Part shown: piece after piece, positions 13,638 to 24,640 of the stretch
How the letters are laid out: each line of letters begins with the position of its first letter
How positions within the stretch are numbered: position 1 is the first letter of the stretch
Assembly: GCA_964036045.1 (NCBI GenBank)
Contig: OZ038380.1
Location: forward strand, 186,508,298 to 186,572,297
Direction: 5' to 3'
From: Eutreptiella sp. 'Long Island Sound 2002'
Taxonomy: Eukaryota; Euglenozoa; Euglenophyceae; Eutreptiales; Eutreptiaceae
DNA length: 64,000 nt
Translations under genes and position numbers: made by a program
The notes under the pieces: generated by a model
Seen by the model: the letters and a program-made list of their open reading frames with translations, nothing else
Told to the model about the DNA's origin: nothing
The model's database searches: none

Positions 13638-14485
13638 AGGAGGGAGTTGAAATTGAGTAGGAGGGCGTTGAAGTTGACTAGGAGGGAGTTCAATTGAGTA
13701 GGAGGGGGTTCAAATTGAGTAGGAAGGAGTTGAAATTGACCAAGAGGGATTTCAAATTGAGTAGGATGGAGTTTATTTTAATTTGGAGGAAGTTCAAATA
13801 GAGCATACGGGAGTCAAAGCTGAGTAGGAGGGAGTTGAAATTGACGAGAAGGGAGTTGAAATTGAGTAGGAGGGATTTAAAATTGAGGGAGTTGATTTTC
13901 ATTTGGAGAGAGTTCAAATTGAGAGGGAGGAAGTGAAAATTGAGTACGAGAGAGTTGAAATTGGATAGGAGGGAGTTGAAATTGAGTAGGACGGCCATGT
14001 TTTTTATTTAGAGCGAGTTGAAATTGAGTCCGAGAGAGTTGAAATTGAGTAGGAGAGTGTTGATTTTCATTTGGGTAGAGTTGAAATTGAGTAGGAGGGA
14101 GTTGAAATTGCCTGAGAGTGAGTTGAAACTGACTTGGAAGGAGGTAAAGTTGAGTAGGAGGGAGTTGATTTTCATTTGGACACAGTTCAAATTGAGCAGA
14201 AGGTAGTGAAACCTGAGTAAGAAGGAGTTGAGAGAGATGTAATTGAGTAGGAGGAAGTTGAAACGGATTGGGAGAGGGTTGATTTTCATTTGGGTAGAGT
14301 CAAACTTGAGAAGGAGGGAGTTGCAGTTGACTAAGAAGGAGTCAAAATTGAGTAGGAGAGAGTTGATTTTCATTCGGAGGGAGATCAAATTGAGCATGAG
14401 GGAGTGAACCTTGAGTAGGAGGGAGTTGAAATTGAGTAGGAGGGAGTTGAATTTCATTTGTAGACAGTCAAAATTGAGTTGGGAG
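13638..14485. repeat. 21-bp minisatellite, G-rich on + strand
   Basis: About 40 degenerate copies of GGAGGGAGTTGAAATTGAGTA, interspersed with a variant containing GTTGATTTTCATTTGGA. It belongs to the same family as the subterminal arrays of the giant transposon (16,380-18,096 and 53,579-53,923) but lies outside the element and differs by ATT versus AAT in the core. It may be a relic of another copy. Confidence 0.85.
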
Positions 14486-15339
14486 GAGCAGCGTTTCCAA
14501 CACCCAATTGTTGGAGAAGAAAACCTCTGTAGCAGGCCAGCGGAGCACTGCATGCACAGGCACAAAAGCGAGTCACACTGATTTCGCTGTAGGACCTTTC
14601 ATAGTGCCTACAAACAAATGAAATGTATTTTCAAGTATAAGAACATACAAAGCATTCATGCATCGATCCACAATCTGAGTTTTTCGACATTTACATCTGC
14701 GTGCACGCGCTAAGCGCTTCAGGCGCGCATGTGACTGCCGCACACCCCTCCTTGGTACCGCTTTTTAGAAATGTTGACAAAAAACGCCGGAATCGAAACG
14801 GGGAATGGGGTTTTTTCAGCCCACGGCGCACATGCGCATATGCGCACATACCCTACCATTTTTTTTCTCCAACAACCTCTGCTGTTGGTTCTTTATATCT
14901 TGTTGTCTTGGTTGAGGAGAAGAAGGCCGTGCGTTTGGGTTAAGGGTAGAGGCGACCTGTGCCCCCACGTAGAGAAAAACTCTAGGGGACCTAAGGCCAC
15001 GTGAACACATGGGTGCACCCACCCCCATGAGACAACAGGGAGCCCAGGGTATAGGGTAGGCCGCGCGGAGGAGCCACACACAGGCACACATGTGTATTTG
15101 CGGTGCTGTTGTTGTCGGAAAATACAGCATTGGTTTTCGGAAACACACACACAACAAAATGGAAGGCTTTCTTTGATGTTGTTCAGAAGCTAGACGAGAG
15201 AGAGGCGAATCAAAAATGCAAAGATTTGGAGGGAGAAGTGCTAGAAAAAAAAGACGCATATGTTCGCTGTATTAAAAATGTATTTTAGACAAGAAAAAGG
15301 GCTTGAAGAAAAATGGAAATGGATGGTTTTCATGAAGCA
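14486..15339. other. No gene recognised
   Basis: Low-complexity-poor sequence with short frames on both strands. One lysine/glutamate-rich frame at 15,103-15,288 has no family match and no splice or start support. Confidence 0.5.
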
Positions 15340-15895
15340 TGAATAAAAGCATGTCGTTTACTCTTTACAACACTTTGCAATACCATTCATACAAGGTGAC
15401 ATACATACTCTCCATTTGCGGAATCTCTGTCTTTCTCTCCAATCCGATCATATTCCAGAAAGGTTATAGAAACACGCTGTTGGAAGAGGAAAAAAGGCAT
15501 GTTCCTTAGTCCTTACAGCCCTCTGCATTACCATTCATGCTAGGGGACACATTTACCCCCTATTTGGTGAAATTCCTTTCTTTTTTCTCAATCCGATAAT
15601 ATTCACACGGTTGGGCAAGGAACAAAGGCATGATCTTTACCTCTTACATCGCTCGACAATAGCATTTATGCAACATGACATACGTAGTATCCATTTGATT
15701 GAATTCTTTCCTGCTTTCTCATCCGATCGTATCTCATAGAGTGTAAAAAACAAATAGTGAAGGAGGAACAAAGGCATGTTCTTTACTGCATAGAGCATTC
15801 TGCAATAGCTTGCATGTGACGTACATACTTTCCATTTGATTTTGTTCTTGTTTTTTTCTGCAATCTAATCTTACTCCATAAAGTAAATACACACT
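15340..15895. repeat. Degenerate tandem repeat, about 143 bp, four copies
   Basis: A motif like AAAGGCATGTTCTTTAC followed by GCAATA, CATACT..CCATTTG and a T/C-rich stretch occurs at about 15,345, 15,489, 15,632 and 15,775, spaced 143-144 bp. Copies are strongly diverged, so the array is old. Confidence 0.6.
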
Positions 15896-16147
15896 GTTGG
15901 AGGTCATGGTTCAAGCATTACCTGAAATATTGCAAGGAGCGACTACGACAGGTAAAAGAAATTAGTGAGCTGCTGCAAATCCCACAAAATCAAGCATTTC
16001 ACTGATTTTAATTGCAGCAGCGAGCAGTTTCACAGTGGTCGCGCACAGTTGCGGCGCCAGATGCTCAGCGCGCGGCTCGTATCTGACCGATCTGCTCAGC
16101 CGATCTGACCGATCTGCTTAAGAGGTCATATCTGCTTAACCATCCCC

Positions 16148-16156
16148 ATCGCGGGG
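16148..16156. repeat. Left target-site duplication of the giant MULE
   Basis: ATCGCGGGG directly abuts the left inverted repeat and recurs exactly at 56,777-56,785 after the right end. Nine bp is the classic Mutator-like target duplication length. Confidence 0.85.
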
Positions 16157-16223
16157 CGGTGACGGTATGCAGACTGCGGCCCTAGCAGACTGCGAAAGAC
16201 TGCGCACGAACAGGCGACACGCG
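16157..16223 (+). repeat. Left terminal inverted repeat of the giant MULE
   Basis: 67 bp, identical to the reverse complement of 56,703-56,769. It begins CGGTGACGG and contains three direct AGACTGCG motifs, a possible transposase-binding arrangement. Similarity continues imperfectly inward for about 35 bp (GAAAAAAC..GCAACTGA on both sides). Confidence 0.93.
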
Positions 16224-16379
16224 CATTTACGACAACCGAAAAAACGACTGCAACTGATCTACTGCAACTGATCTTCTGCTAAAAGGCGACAAGCATGTTT
16301 TGAACCGTTCCGCAGCCCAAATTTATAAAATAATTGCATTATTTTATCGCCAGATAAGGGAACGATACCTTACTGGTAA

Positions 16380-18096
16380 ATCCACTCCCTCCTACTCATT
16401 TTCAACTCCCTCCTACTCATTTTCAACTCCCCCCTGCTCATTTTCAACTCCCTCCTACTCATTTTCAACTCCCTCCTACTCATCTTCAACTCCCCCCTGC
16501 TCATTTTCAACTCCCTCCAAGTCAAAATACACTCCCTCCTACTCATTTTAAACCCCCCCCTGCTCATTTTCAACTCCCTCCAAGTGAAAATCCACTCCCT
16601 CCTACTCATTTTCAACTCCCCCCTGCTCATTTTCAACTCCCTCCTACTCATTTTCAACTCCCTCCTACTCATTTTCAACTCCCCCCTGCTCATTTTCAAC
16701 TCCCTCCAAGTCAAAATCCACTCCCTCCTACTCATTTTCAACTCCCCCCTGCTCATTTTCAACTCCCTCCAAGTGAAGATCCACTCCCTCCTACTCATTT
16801 TCAACTCCCCCCTGCTCATTTTCAACTCCCTCCAAGTCAAAATCCACTCCCTCCTACTCATTTTCAGCTCCCTCCTACTCATTTTCAACTCCCCCCTGCT
16901 CATTTTCAACTCCCTCCAAGTGAAAATCCACTCCCTCCTACTCATTTTCAACTCCCTCCTACTCATTTTCAACTCCCCCCTGCTCATTTTCAACTCCCTC
17001 CTACTCATTTTCAACTCCCTCCTACTCATCTTCAACTCCCCCCTGCTCATTTTCAACTCCCTCCAAGTGAAAATCCACTCCCTCCTACTCATTTTCAACT
17101 CCCTCCTACTCATTTTCAACTCCCCCCTGCTCATTTTCAACTCCCTCCTACTCATTTTCAACTCCCTCCTACTCATCTTCAACTCCCCCCTGCTCATTTT
17201 CAACTCCCTCCAAGTCAAAATACACTCCCTCCTACTCATTTTAAACCCCCCCCTGCTCATTTTCAACTCCCTCCAAGTGAAAATCCACTCCCTCCTACTC
17301 ATTTTCAACTCCCTGCTGCTCATTTTCAACTCCCCCCTGCTCATTTTCAACTCCCTCCAAGTCAAAATCCACTCCCTCCTACTCATTTTCAACTCCCCCC
17401 TGCTCATTTTCAACTCCCTCCAAGTGAAGATCCACTCCCTCCTACTCATTTTCAACTCCCCCCTGCTCATTTTCAACTCCCTCCAAGTCAAAATCCACTC
17501 CCTCCTACTCATTTTCAACTCCCTCCTACTCATTTTCAACTCCCCCCTGCTCATTTTCAACTCCCTCCAAGTGAAAATCCACTCCCTCCTACTCATTTTC
17601 AACTCCCTCCTACTCATTTTCAACTCCCCCCTGCTCATTTTCAACTCCCTCCAAGTCAAAATCCACTCCCTCCTACTCATTTTCAACTCCCCCCTGCTCA
17701 TTTTCAACTCCCTCCAAGTGAAAATACACTCCCTCCTACTCATTTTCAACTCCCTGCTGCTCATTTTCAACTCCCCCCTGCTCATTTTCAACCCCCTCCA
17801 AGTGAAATCCCACTCCCCCCTGCTCATTTTCAACTCCCTCCTGCTCATTTTCAACTCCCTCCAAGTGAAAATCCACTCCCTCCTACTCATTCTCAACTCC
17901 CTGCTGCTCATTTTCAACTCCCCCCTGCTCATTTTCAACCCCCTCCAAGTGAAAATCCACTCCCTCCTACTCATTTTCAACTCCCTGCTGCTCATTTTCA
18001 ACTCCCTCCAAGTGAAAGTCCACTCCCCCCTGCTCATTTTCAACTCCCTCCAAGTGAAAATCCACTCCCTCCTACTCATTTTCAACTCCCTCCTAC
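16380..18096. repeat. Left subterminal 21-bp minisatellite, C-rich on + strand
   Basis: About 82 copies of a 21-bp unit (CTACTCATTTTCAACTCCCTC and variants with CTGCTC, CCCCC or AAGTGAAAATCCACTC). Because 21 is a multiple of three, long open frames run through both strands (680 residues on +, 594 on -) made only of 7-residue repeats. They are artefacts. Higher-order blocks of several units are duplicated within the array. The reverse complement of this unit occurs at the right side of the transposon (53,579-53,923 and 56,446-56,522). Confidence 0.93.
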
Positions 18097-18401
18097 TCAC
18101 ACACAAGTGTCCCCCCACCGATCCAACCATCGACTTGCACACTATTGTTGTCACTGGAAATTCCTTCCCTCACCTGCCCTTGCACACTTGGCACGAAGAA
18201 AGCATTGTTCCATCTTTTTTTGTGCAATGTGCAAAAGAATGTGTAAAACAATGTGCAAGAGATGTGCTTCCCGATGATGAAAGTAGTATACATTGTGGAG
18301 CCGTAGCTCAAAACTGGGGGCCATGGAGGCATAACCCAACCTTACACAGGCGAACCGTGAAGGCATGGAACATAAACTCAGACTTGAAATTTCAAATGTC
18401 C
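18097..18401. other. 3' flank of the transposase gene
   Basis: No gene seen. It is unique sequence between the 21-bp array and the transposase stop codon, expected to hold the 3' untranslated region of the minus-strand transposase gene. Confidence 0.5.
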
Positions 18402-20993
18402 TTAGTTCTTCGACACTTGAGCCCGCCACTCCCAAAGCTGCTTACACTGATGCAACTCAGCTGGCGAAAGTTGTTCCCCACATGCAGCCCGAGCATACGA
18501 CTGAGCCAAGCGAGTATCAACCTGCTCAGCCGAGTCAACCATATTGTGAATGTGTGCATGCAATTGATCATTATACGCGGCCTGCTGCGCACTCAGGCCC
18601 CCAGGAGCCTGATTCACGGTGGTTAGCGCATCTGAAAGCTCAAGGGCAGCATTTAGCTCTTCCTTCAGCGGCGGACCGCTACCCCTACCCTGACCCCTAC
18701 CTCTTCCCTTTGTAGCACCCTTTGGACCATCCCCTCGCTTAGCGGCCTTCCTGACAGTTGGCTGCACGGTTCGCTTGGCGGCCACCGGCGGGGGAACAGG
18801 TCGTGGTGCTTGTGCACCTGCCACATGGACCTGTGTGGAGGAGGCTCGCAAGTCCACAAATTGGTTCAGTAGCCTCTCCTCTTCTTCGAGAAAGGCCCCT
18901 GCATCCTGTCCCTGGTCGGAAAGATGAGTTGCCACTCGATCCACATTATTTATATATTGACGCATCCGGGACTGCAGGTTCCCAAGGGAGCGGACAATCT
19001 GCTCGCGTTTGCTTCTGGCTGGCAAATCAGCCCACGAGGAGATGTCGGTCACTATAATGTCATCGTCTGTAGCATGGATTGCCACGGGTACCTGCACTGT
19101 GGGTAGGGGGAGGCGTTGGCTGCTGCATTTGGCACTGACAAGGACCTGAGTTGCAGTCTGAAATTGTTTTAAAATAAAAATTGGATTGAACAACCCAAGA
19201 TGGAAGCCGACTGAAGATGACCGATGATGCAAAACAGCAAAATAGTGACGACATGGATGCCCGACTCGGACAGCAAGTCCACAACTACACCAAAACTTCG
19301 TATAGGCACCATCCTCAGCCAATGGCTGGAACAGACAAACATAATGTGGACAGTTCATGTAACGCGAAGTGCAGCTGGATTCACTTCGCTTTACCTCATA
19401 AACTATATTTTTGCCTTGGATTTGGTGCACACGATTGGAGATCGCACAGAATCTCGGTAGGTCTACCAACTCCGTCTCAAGTGAATCGTGACACTGTCGA
19501 TCATAGTTCCATAAGGGTGCCGCCCTGTTAGCAACTATATATTGGGCCTCCCTGGACATGTCATACTCATACACGAGGTACGCAGTTGAAGCATTCATCT
19601 GCTGGAGCATTCCATCAAACGCCCAGCTTGTCACCTCGCCTGAAACGAACTTGACATAGAATGGGAAGGTCTGGTTAGCTATTTGGTGATTGGCGTGCCG
19701 CTGATTCACCATTTCAGTATATTCAAGTTTATAGCCCTCCTTGGAGAGCAAGTGCAAAACAGATAAAAAAATGTGGTAGTAACCTTTTCTTGTGGTTAGG
19801 TGGCGCTTTATGCGGCAATTCAAAGACTCAGCCCTCTGTGTGGACTTGCAGCCGAAGGTAAAAACTTCTACCTGCCATGCAACACACCAAGGGTCAAGAC
19901 GATGTAGGGGGGATCTGACTCCAAGGTAGTCCTTGACAGTTTTCCAGCGGGGGTCCTCCAGAATTTTGCGCCAGAGAATATCAGCAGCGTCCTTATCTGG
20001 GCACTCCTGAACCTGTCGGATGGCGCTCTCAAGAGCAGTGAAATCGTGTTGCTCGAGGGAGTTTCGGCAGTTTTCGGTAAGATTTTTGTAAATGTGAAAA
20101 AGGCAGAGGAAGTGAGCAGTTCGGTCCGGGGGGAAAACCCTGTGAACGGACCCCAAGACGGCGTATGCAGCATCACTGAACAAAACGCGGGGTGCACAAC
20201 CGGTTGCCTTTATCCACTCCTGCCAGAGCCACTCATAATCCTCTGCATTTTCACTGCTTGGCATGCAGCCCTGAGCCAGGAGAAGGGTTTGGCCATGTTC
20301 GTTGATACCGCAAAACAGGGCTAATGCCTCGCCGTACCGATTCGATTTGTACGTGTTGTCTTCAAAAATGACTTGTGCATATTTTCTGGCGTTTTTTACT
20401 TGCTCTGGCGTCATAAAAAACCATCTTCGTACAACACCAGTGACTGGGTCAGGGGCTTCATGATTGAAATACCAGGCAGGATCTGCCTGTTTGAGCATTT
20501 TCAGGTGGTTAATCAAACGTGCAAGATCATTTGGGCCCATCTTGCGTTCGATGGACTTGAAAAAATTTCTGATGTGCTGGGTTGAAAACCCTTTGATCGC
20601 TGGGTACGCGTCCTCGCTATATTTCTTCCTCAAATTTATAAGAATTTGCTCCGGCATTTCACGGTGCTCATACGCCCGCTCAATGTCGTGCCAGAGCTCA
20701 TCAGGGAGGGACGATTTGTCCAGTGGGGGGGCCTCCTCCTCGTCAGGCCACCAATGGTCAGAGTGGTCCCAATTACACTCGGTTAGCGTCCACAGGCCCG
20801 TGCCAGCATCATGGGTTAGCGTTGCACCATATGGACACAAATCAGACTTCGTGAGAGGCCGGGGATGCTTTTCTGGGCGTGCTCTACTGGTCTCCTTTAG
20901 GGGCCCGTGTTGTTTTAGGCGTCCCCAAATGCGACAACCAATACGTGCCCAATTACTCCCCCCTGCAGACTTGCTGGTAACGCTGTTATGTAT
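18402..20993 (-). CDS. MULE transposase, 3' part (FAR1 zinc domain remainder, DDE core, SWIM finger)
   Basis: The open frame continues to a TAA at 18,402. Residue numbers here count from a fortuitous Met at 21,020 inside the LTR insert. Visible in order: C62...C82...H86-x2-H89, the second half of a FAR1/WRKY-GCM-like zinc domain; the MULE catalytic core with D221 (in EDNTYKSNRYG), D283 (in LFSDAAYA), a C/H pair (CLFHIYKNL, H309) and E398 (QRAESLN); a SWIM zinc finger C578-x-C580...C590-x-H592 (FWCSCGLAVRVGHPCRHYF); then an Arg/Gly-rich basic tail and a helical C-terminus. All three acidic residues are present. By family knowledge this enzyme binds the terminal repeats and catalyses cut-and-paste transposition in the nucleus. 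Its true 5' part is at 23,664-24,621, separated by an LTR-element insertion. Removing that insertion restores one frame. Confidence 0.9.
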   Translation of the reverse strand: MHNSVTSKSAGGSNWARIGCRIWGRLKQHGPLKETSRARPEKHPRPLTKSDLCPYGATLTHDAGTGLWTLTECNWDHSDHWWPDEEEAPPLDKSSLPDELWHDIERAYEHREMPEQILINLRKKYSEDAYPAIKGFSTQHIRNFFKSIERKMGPNDLARLINHLKMLKQADPAWYFNHEAPDPVTGVVRRWFFMTPEQVKNARKYAQVIFEDNTYKSNRYGEALALFCGINEHGQTLLLAQGCMPSSENAEDYEWLWQEWIKATGCAPRVLFSDAAYAVLGSVHRVFPPDRTAHFLCLFHIYKNLTENCRNSLEQHDFTALESAIRQVQECPDKDAADILWRKILEDPRWKTVKDYLGVRSPLHRLDPWCVAWQVEVFTFGCKSTQRAESLNCRIKRHLTTRKGYYHIFLSVLHLLSKEGYKLEYTEMVNQRHANHQIANQTFPFYVKFVSGEVTSWAFDGMLQQMNASTAYLVYEYDMSREAQYIVANRAAPLWNYDRQCHDSLETELVDLPRFCAISNRVHQIQGKNIVYEVKRSESSCTSRYMNCPHYVCLFQPLAEDGAYTKFWCSCGLAVRVGHPCRHYFAVLHHRSSSVGFHLGLFNPIFILKQFQTATQVLVSAKCSSQRLPLPTVQVPVAIHATDDDIIVTDISSWADLPARSKREQIVRSLGNLQSRMRQYINNVDRVATHLSDQGQDAGAFLEEEERLLNQFVDLRASSTQVHVAGAQAPRPVPPPVAAKRTVQPTVRKAAKRGDGPKGATKGRGRGQGRGSGPPLKEELNAALELSDALTTVNQAPGGLSAQQAAYNDQLHAHIHNMVDSAEQVDTRLAQSYARAACGEQLSPAELHQCKQLWEWRAQVSKN

Positions 20994-21894
20994 TGAAGCG
21001 GTATGGGGTGCTTCACCCATACCCGCTGCCCAGCCTGTGGCGCTCTTCGCCAGGCCAGATCAGGAATTTTCCTGTTGATGCTACGGCATCTTGATTTCTG
21101 TGGGATTTCTGTAAAATACCCCAGAAATCGTCATTTTACGTCTTTTCTGGACTGGCGACGACAGTCGTCGCCTGCGCGACGCAGCTCCAGAACGAGAATT
21201 TAACTCTCGATTTCTAAAGATTTTAGGCAATTTTATTATTGTTTTATCGTTTTTAGGAATAAAAGATTATAGCGTGACCTTTTTCGCGGCGTTCCGCGAA
21301 GGTCCATTTTTGCGAAAAGTGGCGCGTTCACGCATTTTTCAAAAAATGCTGAGGCGATTCCAGGAATCGCTCAGACGCCTATGGCGTAGCCCAACAGTGG
21401 GCCTTTTCATATGTAGGTTGAATTGGCACAGAAACGCGTCGCGTCGCTTACGCTACGCGTTGGGGGGAGACGCGCAAAATGAGTGTTTTTGACTCAAAAA
21501 TCATTTTATTTCATTGTTTTTCGCCCAAAAACCACTGGTTGGCCCAGTTTGGGCAGGATCTCAGTGGAGATCCTGATGGCGACGCCTCGTAGCCGTCAGA
21601 TTTTCTGATGGCGGCGACGCCGTCGCCTTCATTTCGTCTTCTTTTTTATGCTATTTTATAGTATAGAATTGTTACTTGTACATATTACTTGTCTACATAT
21701 TTTCTTTGTCTACATATACCTTCATCTCCTTGCCCAGGACGCCAGATTGTGCCATGGCCGAGGCAAGGATCACAGAATCCTTTGGACAATCGTGAATGCA
21801 AGTGGAAGACCCCGCCTTCATGGGTTTGGGGGTTTGAGGTGTGCATGCCGAAGGGAAGCTTCGAGGTCGCCCCCTCCCCCCCAAATATCCTTCA
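20994..21894 (+). repeat. Left LTR of the small retroelement
   Basis: 901 bp, repeated at 22,763-23,663. It contains palindromes such as GGCGACGACAGTCGTCGCC and a region rich in GCGACG. It supplies a fortuitous Met and ten codons to the downstream half of the broken transposase frame. Confidence 0.93.
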
Positions 21895-22762
21895 AAAGGA
21901 TTCTGCCGACGCCAAGGCCACCAAGGGCGTGTGACGGCCTGCGGACGGCGACGACGCCCAGACTGCAGGAGTACGCGGATCGCTGATCGCTGTTCGCTGG
22001 GAAACTGCAGGAGCTAAGGTCAAGGGCATCAACGCGATGAAGGACTCCGACGATGGATAAGACCATGGCTTCCCCATGGACCCTATGGAGCCCCCAAGTC
22101 CAGCTCGACGCAGCTGGGCGACGACCACAGCGACGACGACGACGTCTGCGAAGTGCACAAGAAGGCGCGTTAATTCGTCGCCTTGGGTTACCCTAAATAG
22201 GCGTGGGGCGCCTTGGGTAGGAAATGACCCTAAATCCCCCAAATTAGGTGCGTTAATTCGTCACCTTGGGTTGGGAATCGACCCTAAACTGGCACGGGTT
22301 GCCTTGGGCAGGAAATGGCCCTAAATTCAGGCTCGGTGGAAGGCCTTGCCTTGGGTTTGACCCTAAATAATTTTTTCCGAATTCTCCGAATTTATTGAAT
22401 TATTGATTTCCATGCCCATGGAGAAAAAGGGCCCATATGTGCGCCTAAGCGCCATCAGTCAGGGCGGAAGGCCCTGCAGCGCCCCTGGTTTGGTAACCAG
22501 AGGCTGAAAGGAGTGCCAGGGACCAGTGTTGTCGCCTGAGGGGCAATTGCCCTATGAATATTTCAAGATCAAAAAAAAAAAAATAAAAAAAAAAAATTTT
22601 TTTTACATGTGTGTGGTGCTTCCCCCCATGTAAATTACTCACGAAGCCCCCCCCCCCCACTGTTCTGATGAATCAGTATTGAAACCAGGACACTGCAGGG
22701 GTCAGAGCGCCTCCTTGGCCTTGCCTTCCTTTGGATATAGGCAAGGCTTCTAAGGAGGGGGG
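21895..22762 (+). other. Interior of the small retroelement, non-coding
   Basis: No gag or pol domain. It contains several CCTTGGG..ACCCTAAAT repeats (22,180-22,370), an A-run/T-run block near 22,568-22,605 and a C-run near 22,650, ending in the polypurine tract. Confidence 0.75.
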
Positions 22763-23663
22763 TGAAGCGGTATGGGGTGCTTCACCCATACCCGCTGCCC
22801 AGCCTGTGGCGCTCTTCGCCAGGCCAGATCAGGAATTTTCCTGTTGATGCTACGGCATCTTGATTTCTGTGGGATTTCTGTAAAATACCCCAGAAATCGT
22901 CATTTTACGTCTTTTCTGGACTGGCGACGACAGTCGTCGCCTGCACGACGCAGCTCCAGAACGAGAATTTAACTCTCGATTTCTAAAGATTTTAGGCAAT
23001 TTTATTATTGTTTTATCGTTTTTAGGAATAAAAGATTATAGCGTGACCTTTTTCGCGGCGTTCCGCGAAGGTCCATTTTTGCGAAAAGTGGCGCGTTCAC
23101 GCATTTTTCAAAAAATGCTGAGGCGATTCCAGGAATCGCTCAGACGCCTATGGCGTAGCCCAACAGTGGGCCTTTTCATATGTAGGTTGAATTGGCACAG
23201 AAACGCGTCGCGTCGCTTACGCTACGCGTTGGGGGGAGACGCGCAAAATGAGTGTTTTTGACTCAAAAATCATTTTATTTCATTGTTTTTCGCCCAAAAA
23301 CCACTGGTTGGCCCAGTTTGGGCAGGATCTCAGTGGAGATCCTGATGGCGACGCCTCGTAGCCGTCAGATTTCCTGATGGCGGCGACGCCGTCGCCTTCA
23401 TTTCGTCTTCTTTTTTATGCTATTTTATAGTATAGAATTGTTACTTGTACATATTACTTGTCTACATATTTTCTTTGTCTACATATACCTTCATCTCCTT
23501 GCCCAGGACGCCAGATTGTGTCATGGCCGAGGCAAGGATCACAGAATCCTTTGGACAATCGTGAATGCAAGTGGAAGACTTCGCCTTCATGGGTTTGGGG
23601 GTTTGAGGTGTGCATGCCGAAGGGAAGCTTCGAGGTCGCCCCCTCCCCCCCAAATATCCTTCA
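22763..23663 (+). repeat. Right LTR of the small retroelement
   Basis: Copy of 20,994-21,894 with about five substitutions (for example GCACGACG for GCGCGACG), preceded by the polypurine tract and followed by the GTAT target duplication. Confidence 0.93.
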
Positions 23664-24621
23664 GTATTGCCAACTCCCCCCGAATCTTATTCAGGTATGC
23701 AACAGCTTCGGTGTGGGACCGGAAGGTGCAGCCAACCTCGTCTCCACGTCGGGGGGAGTGCTCGGAGGGACAATGGGCTTCGCGTTTCACGCGTTTGCGG
23801 GGGGGGATGTCGGGATGAGGTTTAGGATCAGAACGTGGTGACTGGGCGGCACTAAACTCATGCTTAATTAAGGGGGCCGGATCCGTAGATTCCGTGGGTC
23901 CCGAGTCAGATGCCGGGGTTGGAGATAGGATGGCAGGGGGGTTTCTTACGGGGGCAGGTCTGGATGACACTGCCACTTCCGCGGGTTCCGTTTTGTCGTT
24001 GTCCAACATTGATGAAGAAACAGATCTCAAGGTCGCACAAAATGGATCGTCATATACACCCTCAAAAAGCAAGGTCATCTGGGCGGGGGTAGGGTGGCCC
24101 ATGGACGCGTGGAGGGACCGAAAGTTGGTTCGAAGGAAGTCTGCGGTTTGATCCTGCAGCGGGATGCAGTTCCATGCAACACCACCGCAGAGACGAAACA
24201 GGACAAGAACCCGTTCGTTACGGACCCAGTCACCGGTTCTGCTTGAAACTCTACAAATTCGCTGATCATGAACGGGCTCACCAGTGATGATCCTCACCAG
24301 ATCTGAGATGGCAGCCTCACTGATATCCTTAGGCACACACAGAACGAGGGTTCTGTCGGGGAGTGCCACGAAAATGGGGATCTCCTTCCTTGCACATGGT
24401 CCGTTGTGGAGTAGTTGACACGGTGAGCGTCTTCGCCGCCGTTGGTGGTGTCTACGATGCCTCCGATGGAGAAGGGAGAGAACAACAGCGGCAGAAACGA
24501 GACCACAAAGGACTATGGTCAGCCCCACAAGGCTCCAGCCGACATCGCAGATTGCGCAGAGCAAAAGCATTAAGATGGACATGTCTACAACGAGAGATGA
24601 ACGTGAGAGGCTAATCCCCAT
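23664..24621 (-). CDS. MULE transposase, 5' part: ubiquitin-like domain, NLS linker, start of FAR1 domain
   Basis: Minus-strand frame from Met at 24,621. Residues 80-147 (nt 24,384-24,181) align along the length of ubiquitin: IPIFVALPDRTLVLCV parallels the first beta hairpin, the stretch ending GEPVHDQRI parallels the helix and following turn, and VLVLFRLCGG parallels the C-terminal strand and Gly-Gly tail. A Ser/Pro-rich linker with a basic motif PPRKRVKREAH (likely NLS) follows, then TFRSHTEAVAYLNKI, the opening of a FAR1-type DNA-binding domain. The frame then hits the LTR insert; across the insertion site (one target copy removed) it joins the 18,402-20,993 frame exactly in phase, giving about 1,180 residues. 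The first 50 residues are hydrophobic and may be spurious: a strong 3' splice site (CTCTCGTTGTAG) just inside suggests the real start may be spliced. Confidence 0.78.
24181..24384 (-). other. Ubiquitin-like domain with C-terminal Gly-Gly within the transposase ORF
   Basis: Listed separately because of its importance. The pattern P-I-F-V-x-L...T-L-x-L-x-V...D-Q-R...L-V-L-F-R-L-C-G-G follows ubiquitin residues 2-76 with a shortened 46-65 region. The codons for the two glycines are at 24,186-24,181. Ub-like proteases of the Ulp class cut after such Gly-Gly tails, and the same transposon encodes an Ulp1-type protease. Confidence 0.72.
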
Positions 24622-24640
24622 TATTGATTCACAAAGGTCC

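Larger units (their letters stand above)
20994..23663 (+). mobile_element. Small non-autonomous LTR retroelement (LARD/TRIM-like) inserted in the transposase gene
   Basis: 2,670 bp with two 901-bp LTRs, an 868-bp non-coding interior, a 4-bp target duplication GTAT (20,990-20,993 and 23,664-23,667) and polypurine tract AAGGAGGGGGG (22,752-22,762) just before the right LTR. LTRs begin TG and end CA and differ at only about five positions, so the insertion is recent. The interior encodes no gag or pol. LTR start and polypurine tract match the large gypsy-type element at 32,741-48,609, its likely helper family. No TGG-type tRNA primer site follows the left LTR; the interior starts AAAGGATTC. Confidence 0.92.

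Noticed and set aside
1-18096. CRISPR-like array interpretation of the tandem repeats
   Set aside because: Repeats are contiguous without unique spacers, and the DNA is eukaryotic.
16370-18626. 680-residue (+) and 594-residue (-) open frames of heptapeptide repeats
   Set aside because: They arise because a 21-bp repeat lacks stops in several frames on both strands. There is no non-repeat coding core.
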